DNA of 64,000 bases from NORP110 sp051251595 (GTDB lineage: Bacteria; Pseudomonadota; Alphaproteobacteria; Rhodobacterales; Rhodobacteraceae): positions 248,001 to 312,000 of the forward strand of contig JBPOFA010000003.1 of assembly GCA_051251595.1 (NCBI GenBank). The letters are read 5' to 3'. Shown here in pieces: positions 8,424-18,031 of this stretch (positions within the stretch are counted from its first letter, which is position 1; every line of letters starts with the position of its first letter). The position numbers and the translations under genes are program-made. The notes beneath the pieces are model-generated. The model saw only the letters and a list, made by a program, of their open reading frames with translations. It searched no databases and was not told the origin of the DNA.

Positions 8424-9836
8424 TTGGTCATCGGAACGATCGCAAATCAAATCACGCGCAGCGTTGAATCGGCTCAGAACGCCGTCAGCAGTACGTTTTT
8501 CGAACCGGTTATTCGCCTTGGCGTGACCGGGCTGTCCCGTGCGGGCAAGACGGTTTTCATAACCTCGCTGGTGGCCAACCTGCTGGACAGGGGCCGCATG
8601 CCGCAATTGCTGGCCGCAGCGGACGGGTCAATACGTGCCGCCTATCTGCAACCGCAGCCGGACGATACGGTGCCGCGGTTTGACTATGAATCGCATTTGG
8701 GGGCACTGACCTCGCAAACGCCCCATTGGCCAGACTCAACCCGAGCGATCAGCGAATTGCGCCTGTCGTTTCGGATCCAGCCGACGGGACTGTTGGGGTC
8801 ACTTTCCGGGCTGCGAACCTTTCATCTTGATATTGTCGACTACCCCGGCGAATGGCTGCTGGATCTGGCCTTGCTGGACAAAAGCTTTAGCCAATGGTCC
8901 GCAGAAACACTCACACGTTTGTCGGATCGGGACATCGCGCAGACATTCCTGAAACAGGCCAACAGCACCGATGGCAGTGCGGTCTTGGACGAACCAACCG
9001 CCAAATCCTTGGCCGCTGCCTTTTCCGATTACCTGAACACGGCCAGAGAGGCCGGGTTTTCCGATTGCACGCCGGGACGGTTTTTGTTGCCGGGCGATCT
9101 GGCAGGATCGCCGGTTCTGACATTTGCGCCGATCCCCGAACCGGAAAAGGCCCGACGCGGGACCTTGTGGCGCGAAATGGAACGCCGGTATGAGGCCTAT
9201 AAATCCCAGGTCGTGAAACCATTCTTCAAGGAACATTTCGCCCGGATCGACAGGCAAGTCGTTCTGGTTGACGCCCTTGGCGCCATTCATGCCGGCCCCA
9301 AAGCGACAGAGGATTTGCGCCGCGCCATGGCAGAGATTCTGGGCGCGTTTCGCCCCGGTCGAAACCCGTTCCTGTCCCAGCTGTTGCGCGGGAAGCGTGT
9401 CGAAAAAATCCTGTTTGCAGCGACCAAGGCGGATCACCTGCATCACAGCCAGCATCCAAAACTGACCGCGATCATGGAGGCGATGGTCAAAGACGCCAGA
9501 TCACGTGCGGATTTCGCCGGGGCAGAGACCGCGGCCATGTCCATCGCCGCTTTGCGCGCCACGGTCGAGGAAACGATTGACCACGGGGGCCAGGCCCTTG
9601 ATTGCGTCAAGGGTACGCTCAGTTCTGGAAAACAGGCGGCATTCTATGCTGGCGATTTGCCCGATGATCCGGCGAAACTGTTGGGCCCCGCGCGCGAAGG
9701 CGCGGAAAAATGGTTGGATGCGGATTATCAGATCATGACATTCGCACCAGCCAAGTTAAGCCTGAAACCAAATGAAGGCCCGCCCCATATCCGTTTGGAC
9801 AAGGCAGCCCAGTTCCTGATCGGAGACCGGATATGA
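8424..9836 (+). CDS. ycjX: YcjX-like P-loop NTPase family protein
   Basis: About 470 residues. The P-loop G-L-S-R-A-G-K-T is near residue 37, followed by a GTPase-like D-I-V-D-Y-P-G-E-W, both typical of the YcjX (DUF463) family of stress-associated nucleotide-binding proteins. TTG 8424 is chosen because AAGGGG lies about 8 bases upstream and the protein then begins close to the P-loop as in relatives; an ATG at 8406 is possible. The following acetyltransferase overlaps by 4 bases and a YcjF-like membrane gene comes next, keeping the YcjX-YcjF pairing. The exact molecular function is not known. Confidence 0.85.
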   Translation: MVIGTIANQITRSVESAQNAVSSTFFEPVIRLGVTGLSRAGKTVFITSLVANLLDRGRMPQLLAAADGSIRAAYLQPQPDDTVPRFDYESHLGALTSQTPHWPDSTRAISELRLSFRIQPTGLLGSLSGLRTFHLDIVDYPGEWLLDLALLDKSFSQWSAETLTRLSDRDIAQTFLKQANSTDGSAVLDEPTAKSLAAAFSDYLNTAREAGFSDCTPGRFLLPGDLAGSPVLTFAPIPEPEKARRGTLWREMERRYEAYKSQVVKPFFKEHFARIDRQVVLVDALGAIHAGPKATEDLRRAMAEILGAFRPGRNPFLSQLLRGKRVEKILFAATKADHLHHSQHPKLTAIMEAMVKDARSRADFAGAETAAMSIAALRATVEETIDHGGQALDCVKGTLSSGKQAAFYAGDLPDDPAKLLGPAREGAEKWLDADYQIMTFAPAKLSLKPNEGPPHIRLDKAAQFLIGDRI

Positions 9837-10279
9837 TCGTGACGCTGCGTTCGGCCGTGGCCCAGGATGGCGCGGCGATCTCTGACATTCTGTCGGGCTG
9901 GATTGATGAAACCCCGTGGATGCCGCGCATTCACAGCCTTGAGGAAGACCGCGCTTTTGGGACATGGCTGGTCGATGTTTGTGATGTGACCGTCGCCGAA
10001 AAGGATCGGCAGGTCGTTGGATTTCTGGCCCGCCAAGGGGCAGATATTCAGGCGCTGTACATGCACGAAACGGCGCGGGGGCAGGGCGTGGGAACCGCTT
10101 TATTGGACCTCGCCAAAACGAAATCCCCAAAGCTTGGGCTGTGGACCTTTCAGGCCAACACGCCCGCGCAACGGTTCTATCTGACGAATGGTTTCACCGA
10201 AGATCAAAGAACCGACGGGCAGGGCAATGATGAAAAACTGCCCGATATTCATTTTCAATGGGTGAGGGACAGCGCATGA
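9833..10279 (+). CDS. GNAT-family N-acetyltransferase
   Basis: A 148-residue acetyltransferase. The acetyl-CoA-binding segment reads L-Y-M-H-E-T-A-R-G-Q-G-V-G-T-A-L-L (about residues 79-95), the R-x-x-G-x-G/A motif A of the fold, and motif B is A-Q-R-F-Y-L-T-N-G-F. Its ATG overlaps the ycjX-like stop and its stop overlaps the YcjF-like start, so it is embedded in that operon. The acceptor is unknown. Confidence 0.85.
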   Translation: MIVTLRSAVAQDGAAISDILSGWIDETPWMPRIHSLEEDRAFGTWLVDVCDVTVAEKDRQVVGFLARQGADIQALYMHETARGQGVGTALLDLAKTKSPKLGLWTFQANTPAQRFYLTNGFTEDQRTDGQGNDEKLPDIHFQWVRDSA

Positions 10280-11271
10280 GCAGTACCAAAGGGCCAGTCT
10301 TGATTGAACTGGATGACGCAACGGTCGTAGAGCCGGAAAACGCGCCAGCAGTCCCGGACGTGATGGATGCACCCACGGGGCAGGCCATGCAAACCGCTGC
10401 GGCCTTTGCCGCCCGCCCGCCATCGCCGCTGTTGCGGTGGTTCTGGCGTCTGGGCGGGGCTGTCCTGAGTTTTGGCCTGTCCGTGTGGGCTTGGGACACG
10501 ATCAATGCTCTGATCGCGCGCAACCCTTATCTGGGTTTGACGGCGGCGGTGCTGGTCGGGGCGTTTCTGCTGGTCTGTATTGGCATGATTCTGCGGGAAT
10601 GGACCGCTTATGCACGGCTGAAGCGTCTGGATAAGGTCCACGCGGCGGCGGCCTCGGCGCTGGCTGATAATGATCTTGCAGCCGCGCATCGTGTGGTTGA
10701 TCAGATCGCGGGGCTTTATCGGGGGCGTCAGGAGCTTGCCTGGGGGCGCGAGCGTCTGGCAGAGCGACGCCGCGAGATCATGGATGCCGATGGCGTGCTA
10801 GAGCTGGCCGAGGCAGAACTATTGATCCCGCTGGATGCATTGGCCAAGAAAGAAATAGAAGCCGCCGCACGCAATGTGGCGACGGTTACGGCAATTGTCC
10901 CGCTTGCGCTGGCGGATGTGGTGACGGCCCTTACGGCCAATCTGCGTATGGTGCGCCGCATTGCTGAAATCTATGGCGGCCGGGCTGGTACCTTTGGCAG
11001 CTGGCGTCTGATGCGCACGGTGTTCACCCATCTGGTCGCGACGGGCGCGGTTGCAGTTGGCGATGACCTGATCGGATCCGTGGCCGGGGGCGGCGTCTTG
11101 TCCAAGTTCTCGCGTCGTTTCGGAGAAGGCGTGATCAACGGGTCTTTGACCGCACGCGTCGGCGTGGCCGCGCTAGAGGTTTGCAGACCACTGCCATTCC
11201 GCGTGGCCAAGCGCCCGTCGGTGACCGGTTTGGTCAAACGTGCGTTGACCGGATTGTTTGGCGCAAAATAG
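10276..11271 (+). CDS. ycjF: YcjF-like membrane protein (DUF697 / TIGR01620 type)
   Basis: A 331-residue protein. After a Pro/Ala-rich N-terminus, two hydrophobic helices (about residues 62-82 and 90-112) precede a charged helical region and a C-terminal domain with I-P-L-A-L-A-D-V-V-T-A-L-T-A-N-L and several Gly/Ala helices, matching the YcjF family. ATG 10276 overlaps the previous stop; the upstream ATG at 10258 would only add 6 residues inside the acetyltransferase gene. It is the partner of the YcjX-like NTPase; in enterobacteria the pair belongs to the envelope-stress (Psp) regulon. Nothing here shows such regulation. Confidence 0.82.
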   Translation: MSSTKGPVLIELDDATVVEPENAPAVPDVMDAPTGQAMQTAAAFAARPPSPLLRWFWRLGGAVLSFGLSVWAWDTINALIARNPYLGLTAAVLVGAFLLVCIGMILREWTAYARLKRLDKVHAAAASALADNDLAAAHRVVDQIAGLYRGRQELAWGRERLAERRREIMDADGVLELAEAELLIPLDALAKKEIEAAARNVATVTAIVPLALADVVTALTANLRMVRRIAEIYGGRAGTFGSWRLMRTVFTHLVATGAVAVGDDLIGSVAGGGVLSKFSRRFGEGVINGSLTARVGVAALEVCRPLPFRVAKRPSVTGLVKRALTGLFGAK

Positions 11272-11468
11272 AGACGCCATTCCGATTGGAAGAATAGCGA
11301 CTGGACGGGTCCGGCCCGTCTTACTATAAGGCTGCCATGACACGGATATTGGCCATCATTATTCGAATTATTTGCCCGGCGCTCTGATCTGATTGAGCCG
11401 CCGGGACAAGGCGTTTGAATGCTGCGCCGCTCCTTTCAAAACAATATCTCTAGTTAAGGACGCCACAC
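11272..11468. other. Intergenic region before ileS with one short hairpin
   Basis: About 200 bases without a gene. A 6-bp stem GACGGG/CCCGTC (11304-11309 and 11315-11320) may end the upstream operon but has only a weak T-run. No promoter is convincing and no riboswitch was recognised. Confidence 0.4.
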
Positions 11469-14366
11469 ATGTGTGCCGATACACCGAATTACAAAGAAAC
11501 ACTGAATCTACCGGTCACGGATTTTCCGATGCGTGCGGGCCTGCCCAAACGGGAACCGGCCTGGCTGGAAAAATGGGAAAAGATCGGCGTTTATGATCGC
11601 CTGCGCGAAAAAGAGGGGCGCACCCCGTTCACGCTGCATGACGGCCCGCCCTATGCCAACGGCCATTTGCATATCGGCCACGCGCTGAACAAGACGATCA
11701 AAGACATCATCGTGCGCAGCCATCAGATGATGGGCTTTGATGCGCGTTACGTGCCGGGTTGGGATTGTCACGGTCTGCCGATTGAATGGAAGATCGAAGA
11801 GGAATACCGCAAGAAAGGCCGCAACAAGGACGACGTTTCTGTTGTTGAGTTTCGGCAAGAATGCCGGGACTTCGCGGCGAAATGGGTGGACATCCAACGC
11901 GAGGAATTCAAGCGTCTTGGTGTGACGGGCAATTGGGCCGATCCATATCTGACCATGAATTTCCACGCCGAAGCGGTCATCGCGGCTGAATTCCAGAAAT
12001 TCCTGATGAATGGAACGCTTTATCAAGGCTCCAAGCCGGTGATGTGGTCGCCTATCGAACAAACGGCCTTGGCAGAGGCTGAGGTGGAGTATCACGACAA
12101 GGAAAGCTTTACCGTCTGGGTGAAGTTTAAGGTTGCTGAAACGCAGGATGCCGATTTGTCCGGCGCCAATGTTGTGATCTGGACAACGACCCCATGGACG
12201 CTGCCGTCCAACAAGGCCGTCGTTTTTGGCAGCAACATTAGCTACGGCCTGTATGAAGTGGGCGAAACCCCGGAAGAATGCTGGGCGAAACCTGGCGAGA
12301 AATACATCCTGGCCGACAACCTGGCGGCTGACACATTTGCCAAGGCACGGCTGGAAGACAGCATGTGGACCCGCCTTCGCGACGTTGATCCGTCGGTTAT
12401 TTCCGGCGTGGCGCACCCGCTTGCCGGTGCTGAAGGCGCGAATGGTGAATGGGATGACATCCGGGATTTCCGTGCCGCTGAATTCGTGACCGACACAGAG
12501 GGCACAGGTTTTGTCCATTGCGCGCCATCCCATGGGATGGAGGAGTATGAGCTTTATCGTGATCTGAACATGCTAAGCCAGGTCATCACCTATAACGTGA
12601 TGGATGACGGGTCTTTCCGAAAAGATCTGCCGTTTTTTGGCGGCAAGTACATCCTGTCGCGCAAAGGCGGCGAAGGCGATGCGAACAAAACCGTTATCGA
12701 CAAGCTGGTCGAGGTTGGCGGTTTGCTGGCGCGGGGCAAGATCAAACACTCTTACCCGCATTCCTGGCGCTCTAAGGCCCCGATCATCTATCGCAACACG
12801 CCGCAATGGTTTGCAGCGGTCGATAAGGCCGTTGGCGACGGGCAGGACACCTATGGCAAAACGATCCGTGAACGGGCGCTGACCTCTATTGATGAGCTGG
12901 TCGCCTGGACGCCCAAGACCGGGCGCAACCGGCTGTATTCCATGATCGAGGCGCGGCCCGATTGGGTGCTGTCACGTCAACGCGCCTGGGGCGTGCCGCT
13001 GACCTGTTTCACGCGCAAAGGTCTTTTGCCGACCGATCCCGATTTCCTTTTGCGCGACGATGCGGTCAATGCCCGCGTTCGCGACGCGTTTGAGGTTGAG
13101 GGCGCGGATGCCTGGTATGCCGAGGGCGCAAAAGAACGCTTCATCGGTGATGCGGCAAACCCGGATGATTATGATCAGGTGTTTGACGTGCTGGATGTTT
13201 GGTTTGATTCCGGATCAACCCACGCCTTTGTTCTGCGCGATCGCCCGGATGGGACAGAGGACGGCATTGCAGATGTCTATATGGAAGGGACCGACCAGCA
13301 TCGCGGCTGGTTCCATTCTTCCATGTTGCAAGCCTGCGGAACCTTGGGACGTGCGCCTTACCGGGCCGTTGTGACCCACGGGTTCACACTGGATGCCAAG
13401 GGCATCAAGATGTCGAAATCAATCGGCAACACGATCGTTCCAGAACAGATCGTGCGCCAATACGGCGCGGATATCTTGCGCCTTTGGGTGGCGCAGACGG
13501 ATTACACCGCGGATCAACGGATCGGCGATGAAATCCTGAAAGGTGTTGCGGACAGCTATCGCCGTTTGCGCAACACGATGCGGTATATGCTGGGGTCTTT
13601 GTCGGAATTCACCGAAGCAGACCGGGTCGATCCTGCCGATATGCCGGAATTGGAACGGTTGATCCTGCATCGTCTGGCCGAATTGGATGTCCGCGTGCGT
13701 GAGGGCTATAAGGCCTTTGATTTCCAGGGCGTGTTCCAGGCGATCTTTACCTTTGCGACCGTTGATCTCAGCGCGTTCTATTTTGATATCCGCAAGGACG
13801 TCTTGTATTGCGATGGCGATACGCTTGAACGTCGTGCGGCGCGGACCGTATTGGACATTCTGTTCCACCGCCTGACAACCTGGCTGGCCCCGATCCTTGT
13901 GTTCACAATGGAAGAGGTCTGGCTGGAGCGGTTCCCAGGAGAGGACAGCTCTATCCACCTGATTGACATGCCCGATACGCCTGCGACTTGGCTGGATGCA
14001 GGTCTGGCCGAGAAATGGTCGACCATTCGGGCGGTGCGCAAGGTTGTGACTGGCGCGTTGGAAATCCAGCGTCAGGACAAGACCATCGGCGCAAGTCTGG
14101 AAGCCGCGCCGCAGGTCTATGTCTCTCAGGAAACGGCTGAAATTCTAAAGACCGTTCCCCTTGCGGATATGTGCATCACCTCTGCCGTGCATGTTCTGAC
14201 AGAACCGGCGCCAGAGGGGGCGTTCACGCTGGATGACACACCCGGCGTTGCCGTTGTCTTTGCCAAGGCCGAAGGCGAGAAATGCCAGAGGTGCTGGAAG
14301 ATTTTGCCAGATGTCGGCACGCATAGCCATGAAGGCGTATGTGGCCGCTGCGACGCGGCGCTTTGA
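11469..14366 (+). CDS. ileS: Isoleucyl-tRNA synthetase
   Basis: A 965-residue class I enzyme that charges tRNA-Ile. The HIGH motif is P-Y-A-N-G-H-L-H-I-G-H-A (about residue 58) and KMSKS is K-M-S-K-S-I-G-N (about 647). The editing domain with W-T-T-T-P-W-T-L-P-S is present. The C-terminus ends in a zinc knuckle with Cys pairs C-Q-R-C and C-G-R-C, typical of bacterial IleS. ATG 11469 follows a ~200-base gap, so it has its own promoter region. An EamA gene follows after a hairpin. Confidence 0.97.
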   Translation: MCADTPNYKETLNLPVTDFPMRAGLPKREPAWLEKWEKIGVYDRLREKEGRTPFTLHDGPPYANGHLHIGHALNKTIKDIIVRSHQMMGFDARYVPGWDCHGLPIEWKIEEEYRKKGRNKDDVSVVEFRQECRDFAAKWVDIQREEFKRLGVTGNWADPYLTMNFHAEAVIAAEFQKFLMNGTLYQGSKPVMWSPIEQTALAEAEVEYHDKESFTVWVKFKVAETQDADLSGANVVIWTTTPWTLPSNKAVVFGSNISYGLYEVGETPEECWAKPGEKYILADNLAADTFAKARLEDSMWTRLRDVDPSVISGVAHPLAGAEGANGEWDDIRDFRAAEFVTDTEGTGFVHCAPSHGMEEYELYRDLNMLSQVITYNVMDDGSFRKDLPFFGGKYILSRKGGEGDANKTVIDKLVEVGGLLARGKIKHSYPHSWRSKAPIIYRNTPQWFAAVDKAVGDGQDTYGKTIRERALTSIDELVAWTPKTGRNRLYSMIEARPDWVLSRQRAWGVPLTCFTRKGLLPTDPDFLLRDDAVNARVRDAFEVEGADAWYAEGAKERFIGDAANPDDYDQVFDVLDVWFDSGSTHAFVLRDRPDGTEDGIADVYMEGTDQHRGWFHSSMLQACGTLGRAPYRAVVTHGFTLDAKGIKMSKSIGNTIVPEQIVRQYGADILRLWVAQTDYTADQRIGDEILKGVADSYRRLRNTMRYMLGSLSEFTEADRVDPADMPELERLILHRLAELDVRVREGYKAFDFQGVFQAIFTFATVDLSAFYFDIRKDVLYCDGDTLERRAARTVLDILFHRLTTWLAPILVFTMEEVWLERFPGEDSSIHLIDMPDTPATWLDAGLAEKWSTIRAVRKVVTGALEIQRQDKTIGASLEAAPQVYVSQETAEILKTVPLADMCITSAVHVLTEPAPEGAFTLDDTPGVAVVFAKAEGEKCQRCWKILPDVGTHSHEGVCGRCDAAL

Positions 14367-14391
14367 TCCGAAAGGGTCATCCACATCAACA

Positions 14392-14415
14392 CCGACGCCG
14401 CTGTGGTGGCGTCGG
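14392..14415 (+). terminator. Hairpin after ileS, weak terminator
   Basis: CCGACGCC and GGCGTCGG form a perfect 8-bp stem with an 8-base loop between ileS and the next gene. No T-run follows (CGGGATTGGG), so it would at best pause or protect the transcript 3' end. The stem ends 16 bases before the next start codon. Confidence 0.3.
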
Positions 14416-14431
14416 GATTGGGTGACAGCTG

Positions 14432-15268
14432 ATGTCGCTCTTTGTTTTTCTCATCGTCCTGTTTTCCGCCCTGCTGCATGCGGGGTGGAACGCCTTAATC
14501 AAACTTGGCACCTCACAGCTCACATCCATGCTGATCCTGACCCTGACCCAGGGGGGGATGGGCTTGGCCATAGCTGCAACGCAGCCTCTGCCGGAAGGCC
14601 AGGTTTGGCTATGGCTGGTGGCCTCTGGCATCCTGCACGCAGGTTATAAGATCTTTTTGGCCCTGGCCTATGAACAGGGCGATCTAAGCCGTGTTTATCC
14701 GATTGCACGAGGGGCCTCACCGCTGATCGTTCTGGCGGCCAGCGGGTTGTTGCTGAGCGATGTTATCTCTGGCACAGAAGTGACCGGGATCATTGTGCTT
14801 GGGGCGGGGATCTTGTGGATGGCGCATGGGGTCTTTGCCTCGAAAGAGGCCCTGCGCCTGATCCCGCTTGCCCTTGGCTCTGCTATCGCGACGGCGGGTT
14901 ATTCCCTGGTGGACGGGCTTGGCGCGCGGGTTTCCGGCGATGTCGTGGCCTATGTGGCATGGTTGTTTGTTTTCGACCTGACGTTTTTCCTGCCCACGGC
15001 GCTTTTGCTGCGGGGCAGGGATGTTGTGCGCGCCCCACGCAAAGCATGGTTCAGCGGCGCAATTGCCGCTGCGTTGTCCTATGGCGCCTATGCGATTTCT
15101 GTATGGGCGATGACCAAGGCCCCAGTTGCACTGGTGGCCGCATTGCGTGAGACGTCGATACTATTTGCGGTTTTGATCGGCTGGTCTTTGTTCGGCGACA
15201 AGATGGATCGGGGCAAGATTGCATCTGTCCTGCTGATCGCCTGTGGCGTGATCTTGATGCGGGTCTGA
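14432..15268 (+). CDS. EamA-family (DMT superfamily) permease
   Basis: A 278-residue integral membrane protein with about ten hydrophobic helices in two related halves, the form of drug/metabolite transporters. The first half contains Y-P-I-A-R-G-A-S-P-L-I-V and the second A-L-R-E-T-S-I-L-F-A-V-L-I-G, the usual EamA signature regions. ATG 14432 begins directly with a hydrophobic helix. It converges with the pcs gene. The substrate is unknown. Confidence 0.85.
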   Translation: MSLFVFLIVLFSALLHAGWNALIKLGTSQLTSMLILTLTQGGMGLAIAATQPLPEGQVWLWLVASGILHAGYKIFLALAYEQGDLSRVYPIARGASPLIVLAASGLLLSDVISGTEVTGIIVLGAGILWMAHGVFASKEALRLIPLALGSAIATAGYSLVDGLGARVSGDVVAYVAWLFVFDLTFFLPTALLLRGRDVVRAPRKAWFSGAIAAALSYGAYAISVWAMTKAPVALVAALRETSILFAVLIGWSLFGDKMDRGKIASVLLIACGVILMRV

Positions 15269-15272
15269 CGCC

Positions 15273-15968
15273 TCAGGCCCGGCGAACCGGTATCAACTGC
15301 TGCGCGATGCCTGCAAAGAGCAGGTACAAGGATGTCAGGATCAGCCCCCAATGCGCCCAGCTTTGAGAGTCAAAATCAACCCAGGCCGCCCAACCCGCAA
15401 AAAAGGTCCAAGCAAGCGCCATGGGCAGGGAAACAGAACGCCAGCGTTCGGTGCGGACGGGGTGGATGAATTTCAACGGTACGAACATGGCGCCCGCCAG
15501 CAAAATCACCATCGCCAGCATGAGCCAGAAATTCGGTTCCAATGCGAAAAGCACGATGACGACCATATTCCAGCAGCCCGGAAATCCGGAAAAGGAATTA
15601 TCCTTTGTTTTCATGCGCGTATCGGCAAAATACATCGCACTGGCAAAGGTGATCACGATGATCGCAATCCACCCGGTCCATCCCGGCAATAGCCCCGATT
15701 TGAACAAGGCATAGGCCGGCACAAACACATAGGTCAGATAGTCGATGATCAGATCCAGCAGCACCCCGTCAAATTGCGGGGCATATGTCTTGACCTCATA
15801 CCGCCGGGCAAGCGGGCCATCGATCCCATCCACAAAGAATGCAACGACAAGCCAGAGGAACATCAGGCTCCACTTTTGGTCAACGGCGGCCAACATTGCG
15901 AGCATCGCAAAGACCGCCCCCGTGGCCGTCAATAAGTGAACAAGTAACGCGCGCGAATTCAAGGTCAT
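15273..15968 (-). CDS. pcs: Phosphatidylcholine synthase
   Basis: A 231-residue membrane enzyme that condenses choline with CDP-diacylglycerol to phosphatidylcholine, known from rhizobia and other alphaproteobacteria. It has the CDP-alcohol phosphotransferase signature D-G-I-D-G-P-L-A-R-R-Y followed by F-D-G-V-L-L-D-L-I-I-D, with the spacing of the Asp residues as in this family, and about eight hydrophobic segments. ATG 15968 is chosen because homologues begin shortly before the first helix; a TTG 36 codons upstream is less likely. Convergent with the EamA gene and downstream of xerC. Confidence 0.9.
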   Translation of the reverse strand: MTLNSRALLVHLLTATGAVFAMLAMLAAVDQKWSLMFLWLVVAFFVDGIDGPLARRYEVKTYAPQFDGVLLDLIIDYLTYVFVPAYALFKSGLLPGWTGWIAIIVITFASAMYFADTRMKTKDNSFSGFPGCWNMVVIVLFALEPNFWLMLAMVILLAGAMFVPLKFIHPVRTERWRSVSLPMALAWTFFAGWAAWVDFDSQSWAHWGLILTSLYLLFAGIAQQLIPVRRA

Positions 15969-16084
15969 TGCAACGTCATGGCCGAAACGCGGGCTTGTTT
16001 CAACAGTCTTTGGGGCGCGGCTGGTTTGAAACTTTGTGACTGCGACTTGTCGGTCAATCGACGGAAACTGCTGCAATCGGGGTG

Positions 16085-17023
16085 TCAGGACGACAATGAT
16101 CTGGGATGGGTCTTGTCGTAGACTTCCATCAATCGCGCCGTATCAACGGCCGTGTAGGCCTGTGTTGTGGACAAAGATGCATGGCCCAACAATTCTTGAA
16201 TTGCCCGCAAATCGCCCCCCGCTGACAGCAAATGCGTCGCAAAAGAGTGGCGCATCGCATGCGGCGTGGCCGTGGCGGGCAGGCCCAGTTGCAGCCGCGC
16301 CTTTTCCATAACCTTGGCAATCAAACGCGGGTTCAAAGCGCGGCCCCGTACGCCGCGAAACAGCGCTTGGTTGGGTGTCAGGTCAAATGGACACAAGGCG
16401 ACGTACCGCGCAACGGCGTCGCGGGCGGGGTCAATCACGGGAACCACCCGCTCCTTGCCGCCCTTACCTACGATCCGCAAAACGTCGGGCAGGGGGCTTG
16501 CGGCCCCTGAAAGGCCAAGCGCCTCTGATATGCGCAGCCCGCATCCGTAAAGCAGCGTCACCACAGCCACGTCGCGGGCCGCAACCCAATCGCTGGTGGA
16601 TTGCAGCGCGACCGTGTCGATCATGGTCTTGGCGGCTTTTTCGGCCAAGGGGCGGGGCAATTTAGGTTGAAATTTGGGGGACCGCGCCGACAGCGCAGCC
16701 GTGGCGTCAAAACCTTCGCGTTCTGCCAGCCAACGGTAAAACGACTTCACCGCAGACAAAGACCGCGCCAGCGACCGGGCCGAAACCCCGCGCGCGCGTT
16801 CATGCGCCATCCAGGATCGCATGTCTGATACTGAAACCCGCTTGAGCGGCGCAAGCCCCGTTGCATCGCCATAATGACCGGTGATGAAGGCAAGAAACCC
16901 CAACAGATCCGTTTGGTAGGCGGCAATCGTATTGGCGGCCGCCCCCTTCAGGGATTTCTGGCTGGCCAGCCAATGTTCCAGCGCATCCAGCGCGGCGGGG
17001 GATATGTGGGTTAACCCAGCCAA
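16085..17023 (-). CDS. xerC: Tyrosine recombinase XerC
   Basis: A 312-residue site-specific recombinase that resolves chromosome dimers at dif together with XerD. An N-terminal SAM-like DNA-binding domain is followed by the catalytic domain with Arg in G-C-G-L-R-I-S-E-A-L, H-A-M-R-H-S-F-A-T-H-L-L, L-L-G-H-A-S-L-S-T-T and the nucleophile in T-Q-A-Y-T-A-V-D. TTG 17023 is the only start that keeps the N-terminal domain complete; it overlaps the end of the DUF484 gene by 13 bases, a common arrangement. It could be another Xer protein, but the DUF484 neighbour supports XerC. Confidence 0.92.
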   Translation of the reverse strand: MAGLTHISPAALDALEHWLASQKSLKGAAANTIAAYQTDLLGFLAFITGHYGDATGLAPLKRVSVSDMRSWMAHERARGVSARSLARSLSAVKSFYRWLAEREGFDATAALSARSPKFQPKLPRPLAEKAAKTMIDTVALQSTSDWVAARDVAVVTLLYGCGLRISEALGLSGAASPLPDVLRIVGKGGKERVVPVIDPARDAVARYVALCPFDLTPNQALFRGVRGRALNPRLIAKVMEKARLQLGLPATATPHAMRHSFATHLLSAGGDLRAIQELLGHASLSTTQAYTAVDTARLMEVYDKTHPRSLSS

Positions 17024-17718
17024 CGGCGCATTGAGCGTTCAAACACGCCGCCAAAAAACGCCAGCAAATCCGTGCCTTGTGTCGGGCGGAACTGATGCGG
17101 GTCTTCAGAGCCAAGGGCCAGCATGCCGGGCAGGCGACCGGGGCCGAAATCCAGCTTGAGGCACGCCTCTGAACGGATCCAGTCCGATTGAACGCCATAG
17201 ATCGTATCATTGTCAGGGTGAATCTGGCGCAATGTAACGGCGCGCGCCGGCATGTTGCGCCCTTGCGTGATGTAATCATCCACGGTGCCTTGCGGCGCGA
17301 TGGCCAGCACATCGCTGAGCTGGGCTAGATTGGCGTCTTCGTCTTCTTGCACGGTTTCCAGCACCAGACGCACAGAATCCACATGCAAGACTTCGGCCAC
17401 TTCGCCGGACAATTGCTTTAGAAACAACGGGAAATCGACCGGGTCCAACATGCACAGAATCGCGCGGTGGACTTGATTGGTTCCGGCCAGATTTTCATAA
17501 GCGGCTGCGATGACACTGCGATGCGTATCTTCCAGACGGTCCAGACGGTTTTCCAGACGGTCCAAAGCGATGCCGCGCAGATCAACAATATTGTTGCCAA
17601 GCGAGGTTTCATTTGCCGCGATCAACGCGCGCATAACTTCGCGGTCTTCCAGCACAACATCTGGATCGGCGATGATCTTTTCCTTCAGATCATCCAGTAA
17701 AAAAGCAGGATCGTTCAT
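17011..17718 (-). CDS. DUF484 family protein
   Basis: A 235-residue protein of a family usually found directly upstream of xerC and thought to have a GAF-like fold. It starts M-N-D-P-A-F-L-L-D-D-L and has a helical region with a run of short basic repeats (R-L-E-N-R-L-D-R-L-E-D) followed by an alpha/beta domain with L-A-L-G-S-E-D-P-H-Q-F. ATG 17718 has GAGGG 6 bases upstream. It overlaps xerC, so the two are co-translated. Function unknown. Confidence 0.85.
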   Translation of the reverse strand: MNDPAFLLDDLKEKIIADPDVVLEDREVMRALIAANETSLGNNIVDLRGIALDRLENRLDRLEDTHRSVIAAAYENLAGTNQVHRAILCMLDPVDFPLFLKQLSGEVAEVLHVDSVRLVLETVQEDEDANLAQLSDVLAIAPQGTVDDYITQGRNMPARAVTLRQIHPDNDTIYGVQSDWIRSEACLKLDFGPGRLPGMLALGSEDPHQFRPTQGTDLLAFFGGVFERSMRRWLG

Positions 17719-18031
17719 TTGTGCCCTCAACTCAGTTCGCCGGATTTGATCCGATCTCGAATAATTTTCTGGTTTTGTATTGCCAATTCCTGCCCATTTG
17801 CGTCCAGTCCTTTGTCGCCGAAAGGCCCCTCAGGGCCGCAATAAAAATCTTTGGTGGCGCATGGGACACATGCAAGATGGTTCGGCAGGGTGAAGGGCGG
17901 GACGCCGCGAAAGCGCCCGGTCAAGACAAAAACAAACTCAAACGCATGCTTTCTGCGGTTGGTATCCCTGCGCCAGATGTTATCTATTCCCAGATGCGAT
18001 GTCCCACGCGGCAAAACGAAAGATCCGGTGC
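17719..18031. other. Divergent intergenic region between DUF484 gene and priA
   Basis: About 310 bases. A minus-strand frame (17727-18014) stays open for 95 codons and stops 8 bases before the DUF484 start, but it has no ribosome site and no recognisable family, and most of its length would overlap the priA promoter region. A GGCCC/GGGCC hairpin lies at about 17825-17838. I see no clear promoter. Confidence 0.4.

Noticed and set aside
11272..11468. Possible T-box or other leader control of ileS
   Set aside because: No T-box sequence or antiterminator; T-boxes are essentially absent from alphaproteobacteria.
11508..12533. 341-codon frame opposite ileS
   Set aside because: Complement of a certain synthetase gene; the length results from the GC-rich codon pattern.
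16085..17023. XerC as a mobile-element integrase
   Set aside because: The DUF484 partner, standard length and absence of flanking att repeats or cargo indicate the housekeeping recombinase.
17727..18014. 95-codon minus-strand frame between DUF484 gene and priA
   Set aside because: Ends suggestively just before the DUF484 start, but has no ribosome site, no recognisable motif and its beginning lies at the priA start region.
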